Positions 40,901-48,585 of a stretch of 55,930 bases of DNA are shown piece after piece; the first letter of the stretch is position 1; each line of letters starts with the position of its first letter. The notes below the pieces were generated by a model that saw only the letters and a list, made by a program, of their open reading frames with translations, was not told where the DNA came from and did no database searches. The position numbers were made by a program, and so were the translations under genes. Source of the stretch: a bacterium (GTDB lineage Bacteria; Acidobacteriota; Thermoanaerobaculia; Multivoradales; J023); contig JAAELT010000444.1 in assembly GCA_024226315.1 (NCBI GenBank), positions 1 to 55,930 of the forward strand, read 5' to 3'.

Positions 40901-43900
40901 GACGCGCGGCTGACCTGGACGCCGAGTTCGGCGCCCGACCTCGCCGGCTACCGGGTCTACCGGGGCGGTCAGCCGCTCACCGCCGAGCTGGTGCAGCCGA
41001 CCACGTATCTGGACGCCTCGCTGGCCGAGGGCTCCTACGTCTACCGGGTCACCGCGATCGATCAGGCGGGCAACGAGAGCGAGCCGTCCAACGACGCCGA
41101 GGTCGAGATCGATCTCGATCCGCCGCAGGCGCGGATCTTGCTGCCCGAGGACGGCGCGCGGGTCGGCGGTGTCGTCGACGTCGAAGGCAATGCCACCAGC
41201 CAGGACTTCTCCGAGTACCGCCTCTACGCCGAGCGTGCCGACGGCACCGGCGGCCGTCAGCTGGTGCGCCGGTCTCCGGTGCCGGTGGTCGGCGATCTGC
41301 TCGGCCAGTGGAGCAGTCTCGGCGCGCCCGAGGAGTCCGCGTGGCGTTTCAGCCTGGAGGCCGAGGACCTGTCCGGCAACGTCGCCACCGACGAGGTGGT
41401 GGTGGTGGTCGACAACCAGGCGCCGCCGGCTCCGATCCAGCTCACCGCGACGCTCGACGGTCTACGCGACGTCGACGTCGCGTGGACCGCGGTCGACGCC
41501 CCCGACCTGCTGGGTTATGTGCTCTACCGCAACGGCCGATTGGCCAACGCCAGCGGGCCGACGGTCGGCGACCTCAGACCTTTCGTGCTGACCGCGACCA
41601 CCTACCGCGACGTCGAGGTCCCGGACGGCACCTACACCTACGTGGTCTACGCCCTCGACCTGGCCGGCAATCTCAGCCCGCCTTCGAATCCCGACGGGGT
41701 GACGATCGAGACCCGGCCGCCCCAGGCCCTGATCGTCGACCCCGAGGACGGCCGCCGGTTCGAGCACGCGCTCCCGATCCTGGCGGAGACCGTCGACAAC
41801 GACGTCGCCGAGGTGCGGTTCCAATACCTGCCGGCGGGTGCCGCCGACTGGGTCGACCTCGGCGCCACCGACGAGGCGCCGCCGTGGACCGCGGTCCTCG
41901 ATCCGGAGGCCCTCGGCCTCGAGTACGGGGAGCTCGACCTGCGCGCGGTGGCCACCGACACCTCGGATCTGACCGATCCGGCGCCGGTCGCCATCACCGT
42001 CGAGTACGCGGACCTGACGCCGCCGGCGCCGGTGGTGCCGGTCACCACACTGGTTACCGGCGGCGACGTCACCGTCAGCTGGCAGGCGAGCCCCGCCAGC
42101 GACCTCGCGGGCTACCACGTCTACCGGCGTGTCGGGCCCGTCGCCTGGTCGCGACGGACCGTCGACCCGATCACCGAGACCGAGCTCCTCGAGCCGGGGC
42201 TGGAGGACGCGCTCTACGTCTACACCGTGTCCGCGGTCGACCAGGCCGGCAACGAGTCGCCGATTCCGGACTTCGCCGGGGGCGTCGAGGCCGGCGACCA
42301 GGCGGAGGCGCGCGTCTTCACGCCGGTCCTCGAGCAGCCCTACACGCCGACGCCGTTTCAGGCCGGCGACCTGCACGGATTCGGCGCGGCCGGCTACCAG
42401 GCCACGATCGAGATCTCCAACACCGCCGGCGTGGTGGCCCTGCCGCCGGTGCCGGTGACCGACGCGGCTACCCCGTACCCGGGGCTGGACGGCGTCTTCT
42501 CTGCGTCCGCGCTGGCATTCGAGCAGGGGATCAACGCCCTCGGCGTGGTGATGACGGACGGCGACGGCAACACCAGCAAGAGCGCGTCGGTGAGCGTCCT
42601 CGCCGACCTGGCGCCGGCCGCGCCCCAGGACCTCGACGGAACGGCGGACGGTTTCGACGTCGACCTCACCTGGAGCCCGAACCCCGAGGCCGATCTCCTC
42701 GGCTATCGCCTGTTCCGCGGCGGCGAGCCGGCGGCGGCCGACGAGGTCGGCGACTTCGACCACTTCGATTCCTCCCACGACACCAACGAGCCGCCCGAGG
42801 CCGCCTTCGACGGCGATCCGGCGACCAGCTGGCGGCCGCGCGCCACCCAGCGGACCTGGCTGGAGGCCGGCTGGCCCGGGGACCGCGTGGTCACCGGGGT
42901 CGAGATCGACTGGCTCCCGGATCCCGATACGATCTACTTCGCCGAGGACTTCCGCCTTCAGGGCCGGTTCGACGGTGTCTGGGTGACCCTGGCGCGGATC
43001 GAGGACAACACCGAGGTCTCGAACCGCGTGGTCTTCGACCTGCCCTACCGGACCGATCGCTTGCGCCTGTTCGTCGAATCCTCGTATTCGGCCACCGACT
43101 ATCGGATCCGGGTCGCGGAGATGCGCGTGCACACGGCGGTGCTGCTGCCGCTGTCGCCGACCGCCACCACCGACACCGCGCCCGACGGCGTCCACGTCTA
43201 CACCCTTGCGGCGCTCGACGAGCTGGGCCTCGAGAGTCCACCCTCTGCGCCGACCGAGCCCTTCGAGATCGGCGACGTGGATCCGCCGCCGGCGCCGGTG
43301 CTCAGCGCCCGGGTGATCAACGAGACCGACGCCGAGCTGACCTGGACCGAGGTCGCGGACGCCGCGCGCTACGATCTCTACCGCGACGGCGTCGAGCTGG
43401 CTCAGCATACCGACCTGGCGAATCGCCTGTACCTCGACGCGGATCTCCCCAACGGGTTCTACCGCTACGTGGTGCGTGCCGTCGACGCGGCGGGCAACGC
43501 CAGCGAGCCGTCGAACGAGGTGGCGGTGACCATCGACGTGCCCGACGATGAGCCGGCGAAGAGGCCGGCTCTGCACTCGCCGACCGTGCCGGGCCGCGTG
43601 CTCGAAACCGACGCGACGTCCACCACCTTGATCGGCCTGGCCGAGCCGGGGGCCGGCGTCACCCTGCGCCGCGACGGCCAGGATATCGGCGTCGTGCCCG
43701 CCGCCGCGCTGAGCGTGGTGGAGCGTTCGGGCCAGTTCTTCGACGTCCTCACCGCCGGCGGCGTCGGGCGGGCGGTGGCGTCGCCGGACGGGCGCTACGT
43801 GTGGGTCGATGACCTGGCGGGATCGACCGCGCTGGTCGATCTCGACGACGGCGACGTGCAAACCTACGGCTTCGGCCTCGGCCGCTGGTCGGCGGACGGG

Positions 43901-46900
43901 ACGTTGATCTACACCAATCCCTACGTCTTGCCCGGCCCGGTCGCCGAGATCCGGCGTGTCGACCCCGCCGACGGCGGCACCGAGCTCGTGGCGACCGCGG
44001 ATCTGGCCTTCCTGTCGGTGCCCTCGCCGTCCGGCGACCTGTACGCCGTGATCGCCAACCGAGGCCCGGAGAACGGCATCTGGACCCTCGATCCGGAGAC
44101 CGGCGAATGGAACCTCGTCGTCGCCAACGTCGTCAACGAGATCGATCCCTTCGCACCGGTTCTCGCCTGGTCGGCTGACGGCGGTCGTATCGCATGGGTT
44201 CAACAGTGGGTCGGTGGTCGCTTCCAGCTCCGTTCCTACCATTTCGATACCGGCCAGGTGCACGAGGTCGCGACAGGGCTCGACGAGCCCTTCCTGGATT
44301 GGTCGCCGACCGGCGACCGGCTTCTGTATCACTCTTTCCCCGACACAGCTCGGATCTACGATTTCTCGGACGATTCGGTCCAGGAGATCGCCGGCGTCCG
44401 AGGTTCCCGTGTGCGATTCGTCGCCGACGGCGGCACCGTCGCCTACGTGGTGGACGGCACCGACCTCGCCCTCTTCGATCTCGAGATTGCTCGAGAAGAC
44501 GTGGTCTTCACCGCGCCTTCGCTGTCGCGCAAGCTGGAGTGGACGAGCAACGGCTCCTTCATCGCCGCCGACGGCGGGGAGATCCTGCGGCTCACCCCCG
44601 CCGGTCGCTTCACGCTCGCGGGCGTCGCCCTCACCGCCGGCGACAACACCTTCACCGCGATCACCGGCGACGACGAATCAGCGCCGATCGTGATCTCGAG
44701 CACGGGCGACGAGGCGCTGCCCGACTACGCGATCGAGCTGGCGGTGGTGCCGGGTCTCCTGCCCGCCGGCGACCAGCTGCGGGCGACCGCCGTCGTCGAA
44801 TCCGCCGGTCAGGCCGCGGCGCCCGCGGCGGGGCTGTCGATGGCGATCGTCGGGCCGGACGGATTCTCCCTCGATCTGGTCGAGGGCGAGCCGGTCGGAC
44901 CCCTGGCGGTGGGTGCCAGCCACGCCGTGAGCCGCGAGCTGACCTTCGACGTCGCGCCCGGCACCTACACCGTGGTGGCGGCCGTCGACCCGCTGGGCGA
45001 TGTAGTCGAGGAGAACGAGGCCAACAACCTCGCCACCGCGGCGCTGGTGGTCTTCGAGCCGGGCTCCGGGCCGGTCCTCGGCGTGGCCACCGACCGGACG
45101 CTCTACCAGGCGCAGCAGGACCTGCAGGCGACGGTGGAGATCCTCGGCACCAGCGCCGACTTTGACGGCGCTCTCGAGATCTCGATCACGGACCAGGCAG
45201 GCTTCGCGGTGCACACCTTCGCGCCTCGTCCGGTGACCGACCTGGGCTTCGGCCAGACGCTCACGGAGATCGCGAGCTGGAACACCGGCCAGACTCTCGG
45301 CGGCGACTATCTGGTCGCTGCGCGCTTGCGCGACCTCGACGGGGCGCTGGCGGCCGAAGCCTCGGCGCCGTTCGAGATCCTCGGCCAGGCCGACATCGGC
45401 GTCGAGGTGAGCACCGACTCGCCGAGCTATCCGCCCGGCTCGGCGGTCGCCCTGTTCGGCAGCTTCGACTACCAGTCGGGCAACGTGGTGATCACCGGCA
45501 GCGAAGCGGTGCTGACGGTCTTCGATCCGGCCGGTGGCGTGGTGACGTCGTGGACCCAGGCGGTCGGGACGTTGTTGCCCGGCGCTCAGGGGACGATGGC
45601 CCGGACCTGGCCGAGCGGCACGGCTGCCGTCGGCACGTATCGGGCGGTCTTCGAGCTGCGGGCCGCGGGTCAGACCGAGGCCTCGGGCGAGACTTTCTTC
45701 CAGCTGGCCCACACGGCGCTCCTGGCCGAGCTGTCGGCGTTGAAGACGGCGACGCTCGCCGCCGACAACGACGGCGACGGCTCGGTCAGCCCCGGTGACC
45801 GGGTGCGCTACCAGATCCTGTTGGTCAATGCCGGCCAGGGCGCCGCGGCCGGCGTCACGGTCACCGATCCGGTGCCGCAGCATACGACCCTGGTACCGGC
45901 GTCCGTGACCACCGATCGCGGCTCGGTGACCAGCACCGATCCGGTCGCGGTGGCGATCGACGTCCTGCCCGCCGGAACCTCGGCGAGCATCACCTTCGAG
46001 GTCGATCTCGATCCGGCGTTCCCGCCCGGCGTGATCGACATCTCCAACCAGGCGACGATCAACGCCGACGGGGTGGTGGGCCTGCTCAGCGACGACCCGG
46101 CGACGCCGCAGCCCGCCGATCCGACCGTGACGCTGATCGTCTCGGCGCCGCGGCTGCTGGCGAGCAAGACCGACCTGCTGGCCGACGACCGCGACGGCGA
46201 CGGCCTGCCGGGCGCCGGCGACCTGCTGCGCTACGAGATCACGCTCGCCAACGCCGGCAACGCCGCCGCCACGGCACTGCGCTTCGAGGACGCCGCGCCG
46301 GCCTACACCAGCCTGGTGGCGGGCACGGTGTCGGCGGCCCCCGGCAACGTGACCGAGGGCAACGCCGCGGACGACACCGCGGTCGAGGTCACCGTCGACG
46401 AGTTGGCGCCCGGCGAAACCGCGTCGCTCGCCTTCGAGGTCGAGATCGAGCAGCCGCTGCCGGACGGCGTCCTGCAGATCAGCAGCCAGGGCCTGCTGGC
46501 CAGTGCCGAGCTGCCGGTGGTGCTCACCGACGACCCGGATCAGGCCGGCGACAGCGATCCGACGCTCACCGCCCTGGCGGTTGAGCCGGTCGCTGAGCCC
46601 GTCCTGACCGCCGAGAAGGTCGACCTTCTGGTGCACGATCCGTTGCTCGACGGTGGAGCTTCACCGGGCGACGTGCTGGAGTACGTCATCACCCTGGTCA
46701 ACAGCGGCGGGTCGGCGACCGGGGTGATCCTGGTCGATCCGATTCCGGAGAGCACCGCGCTGGTGCCAGGCTCGGCGGAGACCACTCACGGCACGGCGGA
46801 GATCGTCATCATTCCTGGAGACGACGAGCTGCCGGACATCGAGGCGCTGGAGGTTCTGGTCGGCGAGCTCGGCGGCGGTGATGCCGCGACCGTCAGTTTC

Positions 46901-48565
46901 CGGGTGGCGATCGACAATCCCCTGGCGGGGGAGAACGAGATCGTCAACCAGGCCCTGGTCGACAGCGCCGAGCTGGAGGAGGTGCTGACCGACGATCCGG
47001 AGCTGCCCGGAGAAGACGACCCGACGGTGACCCCGGTCCTGGGCTGCAACTACGGCCTGACAGTGGCTTTCGCCGAGGGCTGCCGGGCGGTCTTCGTGCC
47101 CGACGGCTGCGGCTCGTGCGACGGCAAGGTGAGCGAGCTGACATTGGAATACCTCGGCGCCGTCGAAGATGCCTTCATCGAGGTGGTGCAGGATTCCGAC
47201 GGCCTGGTGATCTTCGCCGCCACCGTGCAGCCGGGTGAACGGCTCACGCTGCTCGGGGCCGACGACCAGGGAACGCTGTCCTCGAAGATCACCCTCTCTG
47301 TCGACGAGGTCGAGAACGCCGAGATCCATACCAGCTGTTCACGGCCGATCGGCCCGGGGCTGGAGCGCGGCGACTTCCGGGTGATCTCGGGCCGCAGCCG
47401 TCGTGGCGGCGTGCTCTGCCCGGTGCTCGGCGGCGACGCGTGCGGCTCGTGCGACGGCACCGTGGCGGCCCTGACCCTGGCATACCTGGGCGCGGACGAG
47501 GCTTTCGTCGAGGTGTCCCAGGGCGACGACGGAGCTCTGCTGTTCGCGGAGTCGGTGGCTCCTGGCGAGGAGCTGAGCGTCTTCGGCGCCGACGACTCGG
47601 GGACCCTGAGCTTCGAGGTCGTCGTCCATGTCGACGGAATCGAGCACGCCAGGCTCGACACGAGCTGCGGCGCGCAGATCGGCCCCGGTCTGGAGATCGG
47701 GGACTTCACGGTCGTCGACGGCTCCAGCTCCGATGGTGGACCGCTGTGCCCGCTGCCGGCGTGCGGGGCGTGTGACGGCGGCGCCACGGAGCTGACGCTC
47801 GAGTACCAGGGACCCGAGCCCGACGCCTATGTCGAAGTGTTTCGGATCGACGACTCGGATGCGGACTCGGATTCGGATTCGGACTCGGGCAGCGACTCGG
47901 ACGGCGACCCCTCCGGCGATCCGGTCGTGGTCTTCGCGGGTGTCCTGCAGCCCGGCGACCGGTTCGGGGTCTCGGGCCCTGAGGGCGAGACGACGTTGGG
48001 CGCGGAGATCGCGATTCACGTCGGCGGCGTCGAGAACGGCCGCATCCCCGCGGATTGCTCAGGGGCGGTCGGGCCGGGGCTCGTCGCGGGCGATTTCCTG
48101 GTGGTCGAAGGTGCCAGCCTCGACGGCGGGGCGTTGTGCCCGTTCGCCGCCTGCACCGTTCTCGGCGCCGGCCGCCTGGTCGTCGACGGTGGCGAGGTCC
48201 GCTGGCAGCTCGGCAACGCCGGCGCCACGCCGGTCGTGATCGACGGCCTCACGGTTCTGTGGCCGCCCGAGAACGGCGACCTGGAGAAGATACGGGTCGA
48301 GTCGGAGGAGATCTTCGACCAGCACCTGCCGCCGCCCACGGCACTCGTCGACTCGGGCTGGAAGGGAGAAGTCGGCGATCGGGAGATCCCGGCCGGCTCG
48401 ACCCGCGAGCTTAGGCTGCGATTCGAGCACGACGCGGTCGCCGGCAACTTCGTGTGTACCGCCGGCGCCGATGAAGATGACGACAGCGACTGCGGCGACA
48501 GCGACAGTGGCGACAGCGACAGTGGTGATAGCGACAGCGACAGCGACAGCGGCGGTGACTCATAG
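33383..48565 (+). CDS. Main part of the giant secreted multi-domain protein
   Basis: A frame of 5,060 codons from an internal GTG, open upstream to the frameshift at 33308; joined to 30264-33332 it gives about 6,100 residues. By base position: CARDB modules to 34935; SPNGDG/FlgD-like modules near 34970, 36815, 39040 and 39675; a beta-propeller-like stretch 35280-36500; alternating Ig-like and FN3 modules 39960-43550; an F5/8 type C-like domain 42745-43140; a TolB-like propeller 43700-44650; a ninth CARDB 44720-45060; three DUF11 modules 45720-47035; three CGSCDG (DUF7467-like) modules 47041-48150; and Ser-Asp tracts at 47851-47910 and 48480-48560. Everything points to an extracellular fibre or adhesin. 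No LPxTG or classical type 9 sorting end is seen. The RHS gene begins 20 bases after its stop. Confidence 0.88.
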   Translation: MLPALAVGETYEAVFHWDTFGQAGSHVLTAVADPDAILSEVDEDDNTAQVAVEVRPPASGVDLAVQASGFAFDPALPAELPVSVAIDVEVRNLGLTAADQARVVVWHGEPGTGAIVFDQRLDLAARSLASITLDYPLAAPAAAFTAVLDPDAEIAEDDEANNLAAATLATEPTVDLEVTPADITLLTPPVLETDVELRVTVRNRGTRDLPHNAGIRFTITDGDVVQVLFDSEIFLTAGESRTLPVIWPADLDGVLTFRAELDGTGIPELDAANNAAELQFEIGSFTEPNLRVRSADVSFDPDPGLEGAPLAISVLVSNTGGVTAQDAAVVAFDGHPDDGGAVIAGPVPVTLAAAESQSVQLTWDRVPDDADRDVFVVVDPDDLIAEVHEDDNLTFRAIEILSLPDFALSEAAITLQPSFPRPGDAVSVTVEVSNLGEQGTGDVSVRIYDADPLAGGELLAPETSVAVGASGTATAAFDFTLDGAGGTQAVFAVVNGDGVTPEQTSANNTAVRQFAVQDGDFAVTSRYFSPDGDGVLDSVRFVFRLEVPADVVARVVDDRDREVRLLGAFAGVTEGEVDWDGREDGGRLADDGRYFIQAVDGGTVLGGETALGEALVVLDTNRTSLLRAVETQYESFVNLTCALPDVEDARFAANGLWIYFVDRATSSLRDRLQRVSTRTFAVEDVYVEEEAETFEILEFMVSDDASRVAFEADGQRIFVARGDGTELQEFTHTASLIQLVTFDADASHLHYLEGSSTLVRRPVAALQQREVVFDGVSNRWFLSPDRRTIVDRDSSAISSVRTTIIDLGTGASTELDPIFGFVAGWSNDSSRFAASDFGLIKIYDRAGALQSTLTGATDFAPPPELAALDPLDADGVASLEFDAIAWSRDDSQLAVRVRHVLVLPGDGGSIEYAHIVVFDVASGEASSLGWTGAAGAQSAPGTLPLSSSAVPTWADDDDALRFLPDWAVFLGEQPSEEFQFDPDNRWLPLLRSFPDGGELEISGRLGQLLSARDKDDPESLCFRAEDGDDLFLWRSLMNLTADLRIRRSVDPTAVLLEGSAVDLHFESYLLEYRAAGDSGPWSPVSPPRSVPAFDELFQTWVPPGPGTWQVRLTVEDLAGNLEQAVKQVSTAEFPQITDVYVLPELFSPNFDGTLDQTFVHYQALEPVVVEVEIFDSEGLLVNRLVRETPIPGEDALPWDGRGSDGQVVPDGHYTLRVQGSYEYEIEVDTTPVPVALELLDPYRLEITPADPEPVFDEFLFPTLRHEIVAASADIAEASVERGEGENPAEWLAFPRWRPFCGMSPCETNLSFHEFTGGSFRLRVADHAGNVSVASSGVGSEKLMLAGIGAPVLTPDGSGFEDIVPFRRCEAGSDSCALRGLILADHTGTVYDGFSTVTGEVRFLLAETLRADIRRLTIEHRPRPTDSVPDPPWAESEIESFLVPGSIEPVGVPPQGAFEVLWDELVPVVEFEREVRLVAEDLLGTRRATATFVLTRTPESESETCESLVFEGFLRLDDPVFERDPEDGCVDGAQLRADVEAMLAATGIDPLAEDVFWGYETFEGDLENLTLLLRSNLDPSYGLWVSVPLVARGGGAFLFLPDPQLQFCTRYRYQLSGDTPPTFDPETGSLVSQTLRRESGFEFGCLHLGVIAEAELPQTCGEAAPERVTITLVASDGTGTTPPRDLVLARRLADGAEELLLHVPAPVSGLEYRVDLDMSLYEEGVEVFEARVSNVGGYLETELVPLNVDRVPPVVDITVPEEGAVVCGLDNRFEIEGTFSDQMPDTAAGPFEGVPRIYEDKAFRLPGLNLDGRACEDSFILDCFTPETTIGATTWEGSGVIAEIHDFEGPVTHLLRFWDRGGNLACVERSYVVDADVRLQVLVDTTVFSPNGDGVLDQVRLDFQAGEAQEVDIEMVPAVFDPNQGWIAAGPRVRVLTDDLPVLGQGHLVWDGRDDGGAVVADGRYLFLGHTRDDCGNQREFQTGPVRVDTVPPQVEILYPRLEDQNLPVLVEIQYVTLGESFSDLSFGETHDPTSWQLLRAGRDSEPNFFDWNTLGLEGDWALRLRASDRAGNSAEVIEPLTLPVRPNLITDLEPTPELFSPNGDGRRDTVSLRFGLLEEADAELRIESLEGILIRTLADERFPAGSSTRAWNGLDELGLPAPDARYRLVLTATLASDPNFIQQEAVTFELDATPPTVMVTRPENGFVDGGGSVLGTVNDEHLTGYTVFLAQDGGGPPEWLELGSGETSVFTGVLAPLGDPAEGPYQLRILAEDEGESQTEVVEPFVVDTIPPEVAIETPAPAAVIGAVGGPAAVAGSAADEHLESWRLEFGAGEQPEVFTTLASGSEPAEPGSVLASWDLSALADGPYVLRLTAIDQAGNSARVDRPVVVDNTPPVAILTSPADGGFVTEATDVTGTATDLHFVEYRLEIAASGSGEWLGLRLGTDEVEDGLLHDWQALPPEGPYDLRLTATDLAANVGQTTIQLTVDATAPPAPIQLEAEVEGLNDARLTWTPSSAPDLAGYRVYRGGQPLTAELVQPTTYLDASLAEGSYVYRVTAIDQAGNESEPSNDAEVEIDLDPPQARILLPEDGARVGGVVDVEGNATSQDFSEYRLYAERADGTGGRQLVRRSPVPVVGDLLGQWSSLGAPEESAWRFSLEAEDLSGNVATDEVVVVVDNQAPPAPIQLTATLDGLRDVDVAWTAVDAPDLLGYVLYRNGRLANASGPTVGDLRPFVLTATTYRDVEVPDGTYTYVVYALDLAGNLSPPSNPDGVTIETRPPQALIVDPEDGRRFEHALPILAETVDNDVAEVRFQYLPAGAADWVDLGATDEAPPWTAVLDPEALGLEYGELDLRAVATDTSDLTDPAPVAITVEYADLTPPAPVVPVTTLVTGGDVTVSWQASPASDLAGYHVYRRVGPVAWSRRTVDPITETELLEPGLEDALYVYTVSAVDQAGNESPIPDFAGGVEAGDQAEARVFTPVLEQPYTPTPFQAGDLHGFGAAGYQATIEISNTAGVVALPPVPVTDAATPYPGLDGVFSASALAFEQGINALGVVMTDGDGNTSKSASVSVLADLAPAAPQDLDGTADGFDVDLTWSPNPEADLLGYRLFRGGEPAAADEVGDFDHFDSSHDTNEPPEAAFDGDPATSWRPRATQRTWLEAGWPGDRVVTGVEIDWLPDPDTIYFAEDFRLQGRFDGVWVTLARIEDNTEVSNRVVFDLPYRTDRLRLFVESSYSATDYRIRVAEMRVHTAVLLPLSPTATTDTAPDGVHVYTLAALDELGLESPPSAPTEPFEIGDVDPPPAPVLSARVINETDAELTWTEVADAARYDLYRDGVELAQHTDLANRLYLDADLPNGFYRYVVRAVDAAGNASEPSNEVAVTIDVPDDEPAKRPALHSPTVPGRVLETDATSTTLIGLAEPGAGVTLRRDGQDIGVVPAAALSVVERSGQFFDVLTAGGVGRAVASPDGRYVWVDDLAGSTALVDLDDGDVQTYGFGLGRWSADGTLIYTNPYVLPGPVAEIRRVDPADGGTELVATADLAFLSVPSPSGDLYAVIANRGPENGIWTLDPETGEWNLVVANVVNEIDPFAPVLAWSADGGRIAWVQQWVGGRFQLRSYHFDTGQVHEVATGLDEPFLDWSPTGDRLLYHSFPDTARIYDFSDDSVQEIAGVRGSRVRFVADGGTVAYVVDGTDLALFDLEIAREDVVFTAPSLSRKLEWTSNGSFIAADGGEILRLTPAGRFTLAGVALTAGDNTFTAITGDDESAPIVISSTGDEALPDYAIELAVVPGLLPAGDQLRATAVVESAGQAAAPAAGLSMAIVGPDGFSLDLVEGEPVGPLAVGASHAVSRELTFDVAPGTYTVVAAVDPLGDVVEENEANNLATAALVVFEPGSGPVLGVATDRTLYQAQQDLQATVEILGTSADFDGALEISITDQAGFAVHTFAPRPVTDLGFGQTLTEIASWNTGQTLGGDYLVAARLRDLDGALAAEASAPFEILGQADIGVEVSTDSPSYPPGSAVALFGSFDYQSGNVVITGSEAVLTVFDPAGGVVTSWTQAVGTLLPGAQGTMARTWPSGTAAVGTYRAVFELRAAGQTEASGETFFQLAHTALLAELSALKTATLAADNDGDGSVSPGDRVRYQILLVNAGQGAAAGVTVTDPVPQHTTLVPASVTTDRGSVTSTDPVAVAIDVLPAGTSASITFEVDLDPAFPPGVIDISNQATINADGVVGLLSDDPATPQPADPTVTLIVSAPRLLASKTDLLADDRDGDGLPGAGDLLRYEITLANAGNAAATALRFEDAAPAYTSLVAGTVSAAPGNVTEGNAADDTAVEVTVDELAPGETASLAFEVEIEQPLPDGVLQISSQGLLASAELPVVLTDDPDQAGDSDPTLTALAVEPVAEPVLTAEKVDLLVHDPLLDGGASPGDVLEYVITLVNSGGSATGVILVDPIPESTALVPGSAETTHGTAEIVIIPGDDELPDIEALEVLVGELGGGDAATVSFRVAIDNPLAGENEIVNQALVDSAELEEVLTDDPELPGEDDPTVTPVLGCNYGLTVAFAEGCRAVFVPDGCGSCDGKVSELTLEYLGAVEDAFIEVVQDSDGLVIFAATVQPGERLTLLGADDQGTLSSKITLSVDEVENAEIHTSCSRPIGPGLERGDFRVISGRSRRGGVLCPVLGGDACGSCDGTVAALTLAYLGADEAFVEVSQGDDGALLFAESVAPGEELSVFGADDSGTLSFEVVVHVDGIEHARLDTSCGAQIGPGLEIGDFTVVDGSSSDGGPLCPLPACGACDGGATELTLEYQGPEPDAYVEVFRIDDSDADSDSDSDSGSDSDGDPSGDPVVVFAGVLQPGDRFGVSGPEGETTLGAEIAIHVGGVENGRIPADCSGAVGPGLVAGDFLVVEGASLDGGALCPFAACTVLGAGRLVVDGGEVRWQLGNAGATPVVIDGLTVLWPPENGDLEKIRVESEEIFDQHLPPPTALVDSGWKGEVGDREIPAGSTRELRLRFEHDAVAGNFVCTAGADEDDDSDCGDSDSGDSDSGDSDSDSDSGGDS
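45722..47035 (+). repeat. Three DUF11 modules
   Basis: Copies begin near 45722 (LKTATLAADNDGDGSVSPGD), 46151 (SKTDLLADDRDGDGLPGAGD) and 46600 (EKVDLLVHDPLLDGGASPGD). Each continues with V-x-Y-x-I-x-L-x-N-x-G, D-P-V-P and a Pro-Gly-Glu turn. The period is about 430 to 450 bases. DUF11 modules are extracellular stalk domains in bacterial and archaeal surface proteins. Confidence 0.8.
47041..48150 (+). repeat. Three CGSCDG (DUF7467-like) modules
   Basis: Each module opens with C-G-[SA]-C-D-G (near 47106, 47440 and 47761), runs through LTLEYLG, a PGE/PGD turn and a beta strand, then TSC or ADC, IGPGLExGDF and ends GGxLCP. The conserved cysteines suggest disulfides inside each module. The third copy contains the first Ser-Asp tract as an insertion in its second strand region. 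Confidence 0.75.
47851..47910 (+). repeat. Ser-Asp tract 1 (GACTCG/GATTCG codons)
   Basis: A run of Asp-Ser pairs with a few Gly and Ala is inserted within the third CGSCDG module. It is encoded almost entirely with TCG for Ser and GAC or GAT for Asp. Slippage-prone; length may differ between strains. Confidence 0.8.
48480..48560 (+). repeat. Ser-Asp tract 2 at the C-terminus (GACAGC codons)
   Basis: The end of the giant protein is a run of Asp-Ser/Gly-Asp-Ser units ending GGDS and stop. Unlike the first tract it uses AGC or AGT for Ser, so the two arose independently. Acidic Ser-Asp tails serve as calcium-binding stalks in other surface proteins. Confidence 0.8.
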
Positions 48566-48585
48566 TCATTTGGGAGCGAAATGAG

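Noticed and set aside
39301..43551. Plus-strand open frame of 1,416 codons
   Set aside because: It is an Arg/Gly/Pro-rich shifted frame inside the giant gene, whose real frame shows Ig, FN3 and F5/8C-like modules.
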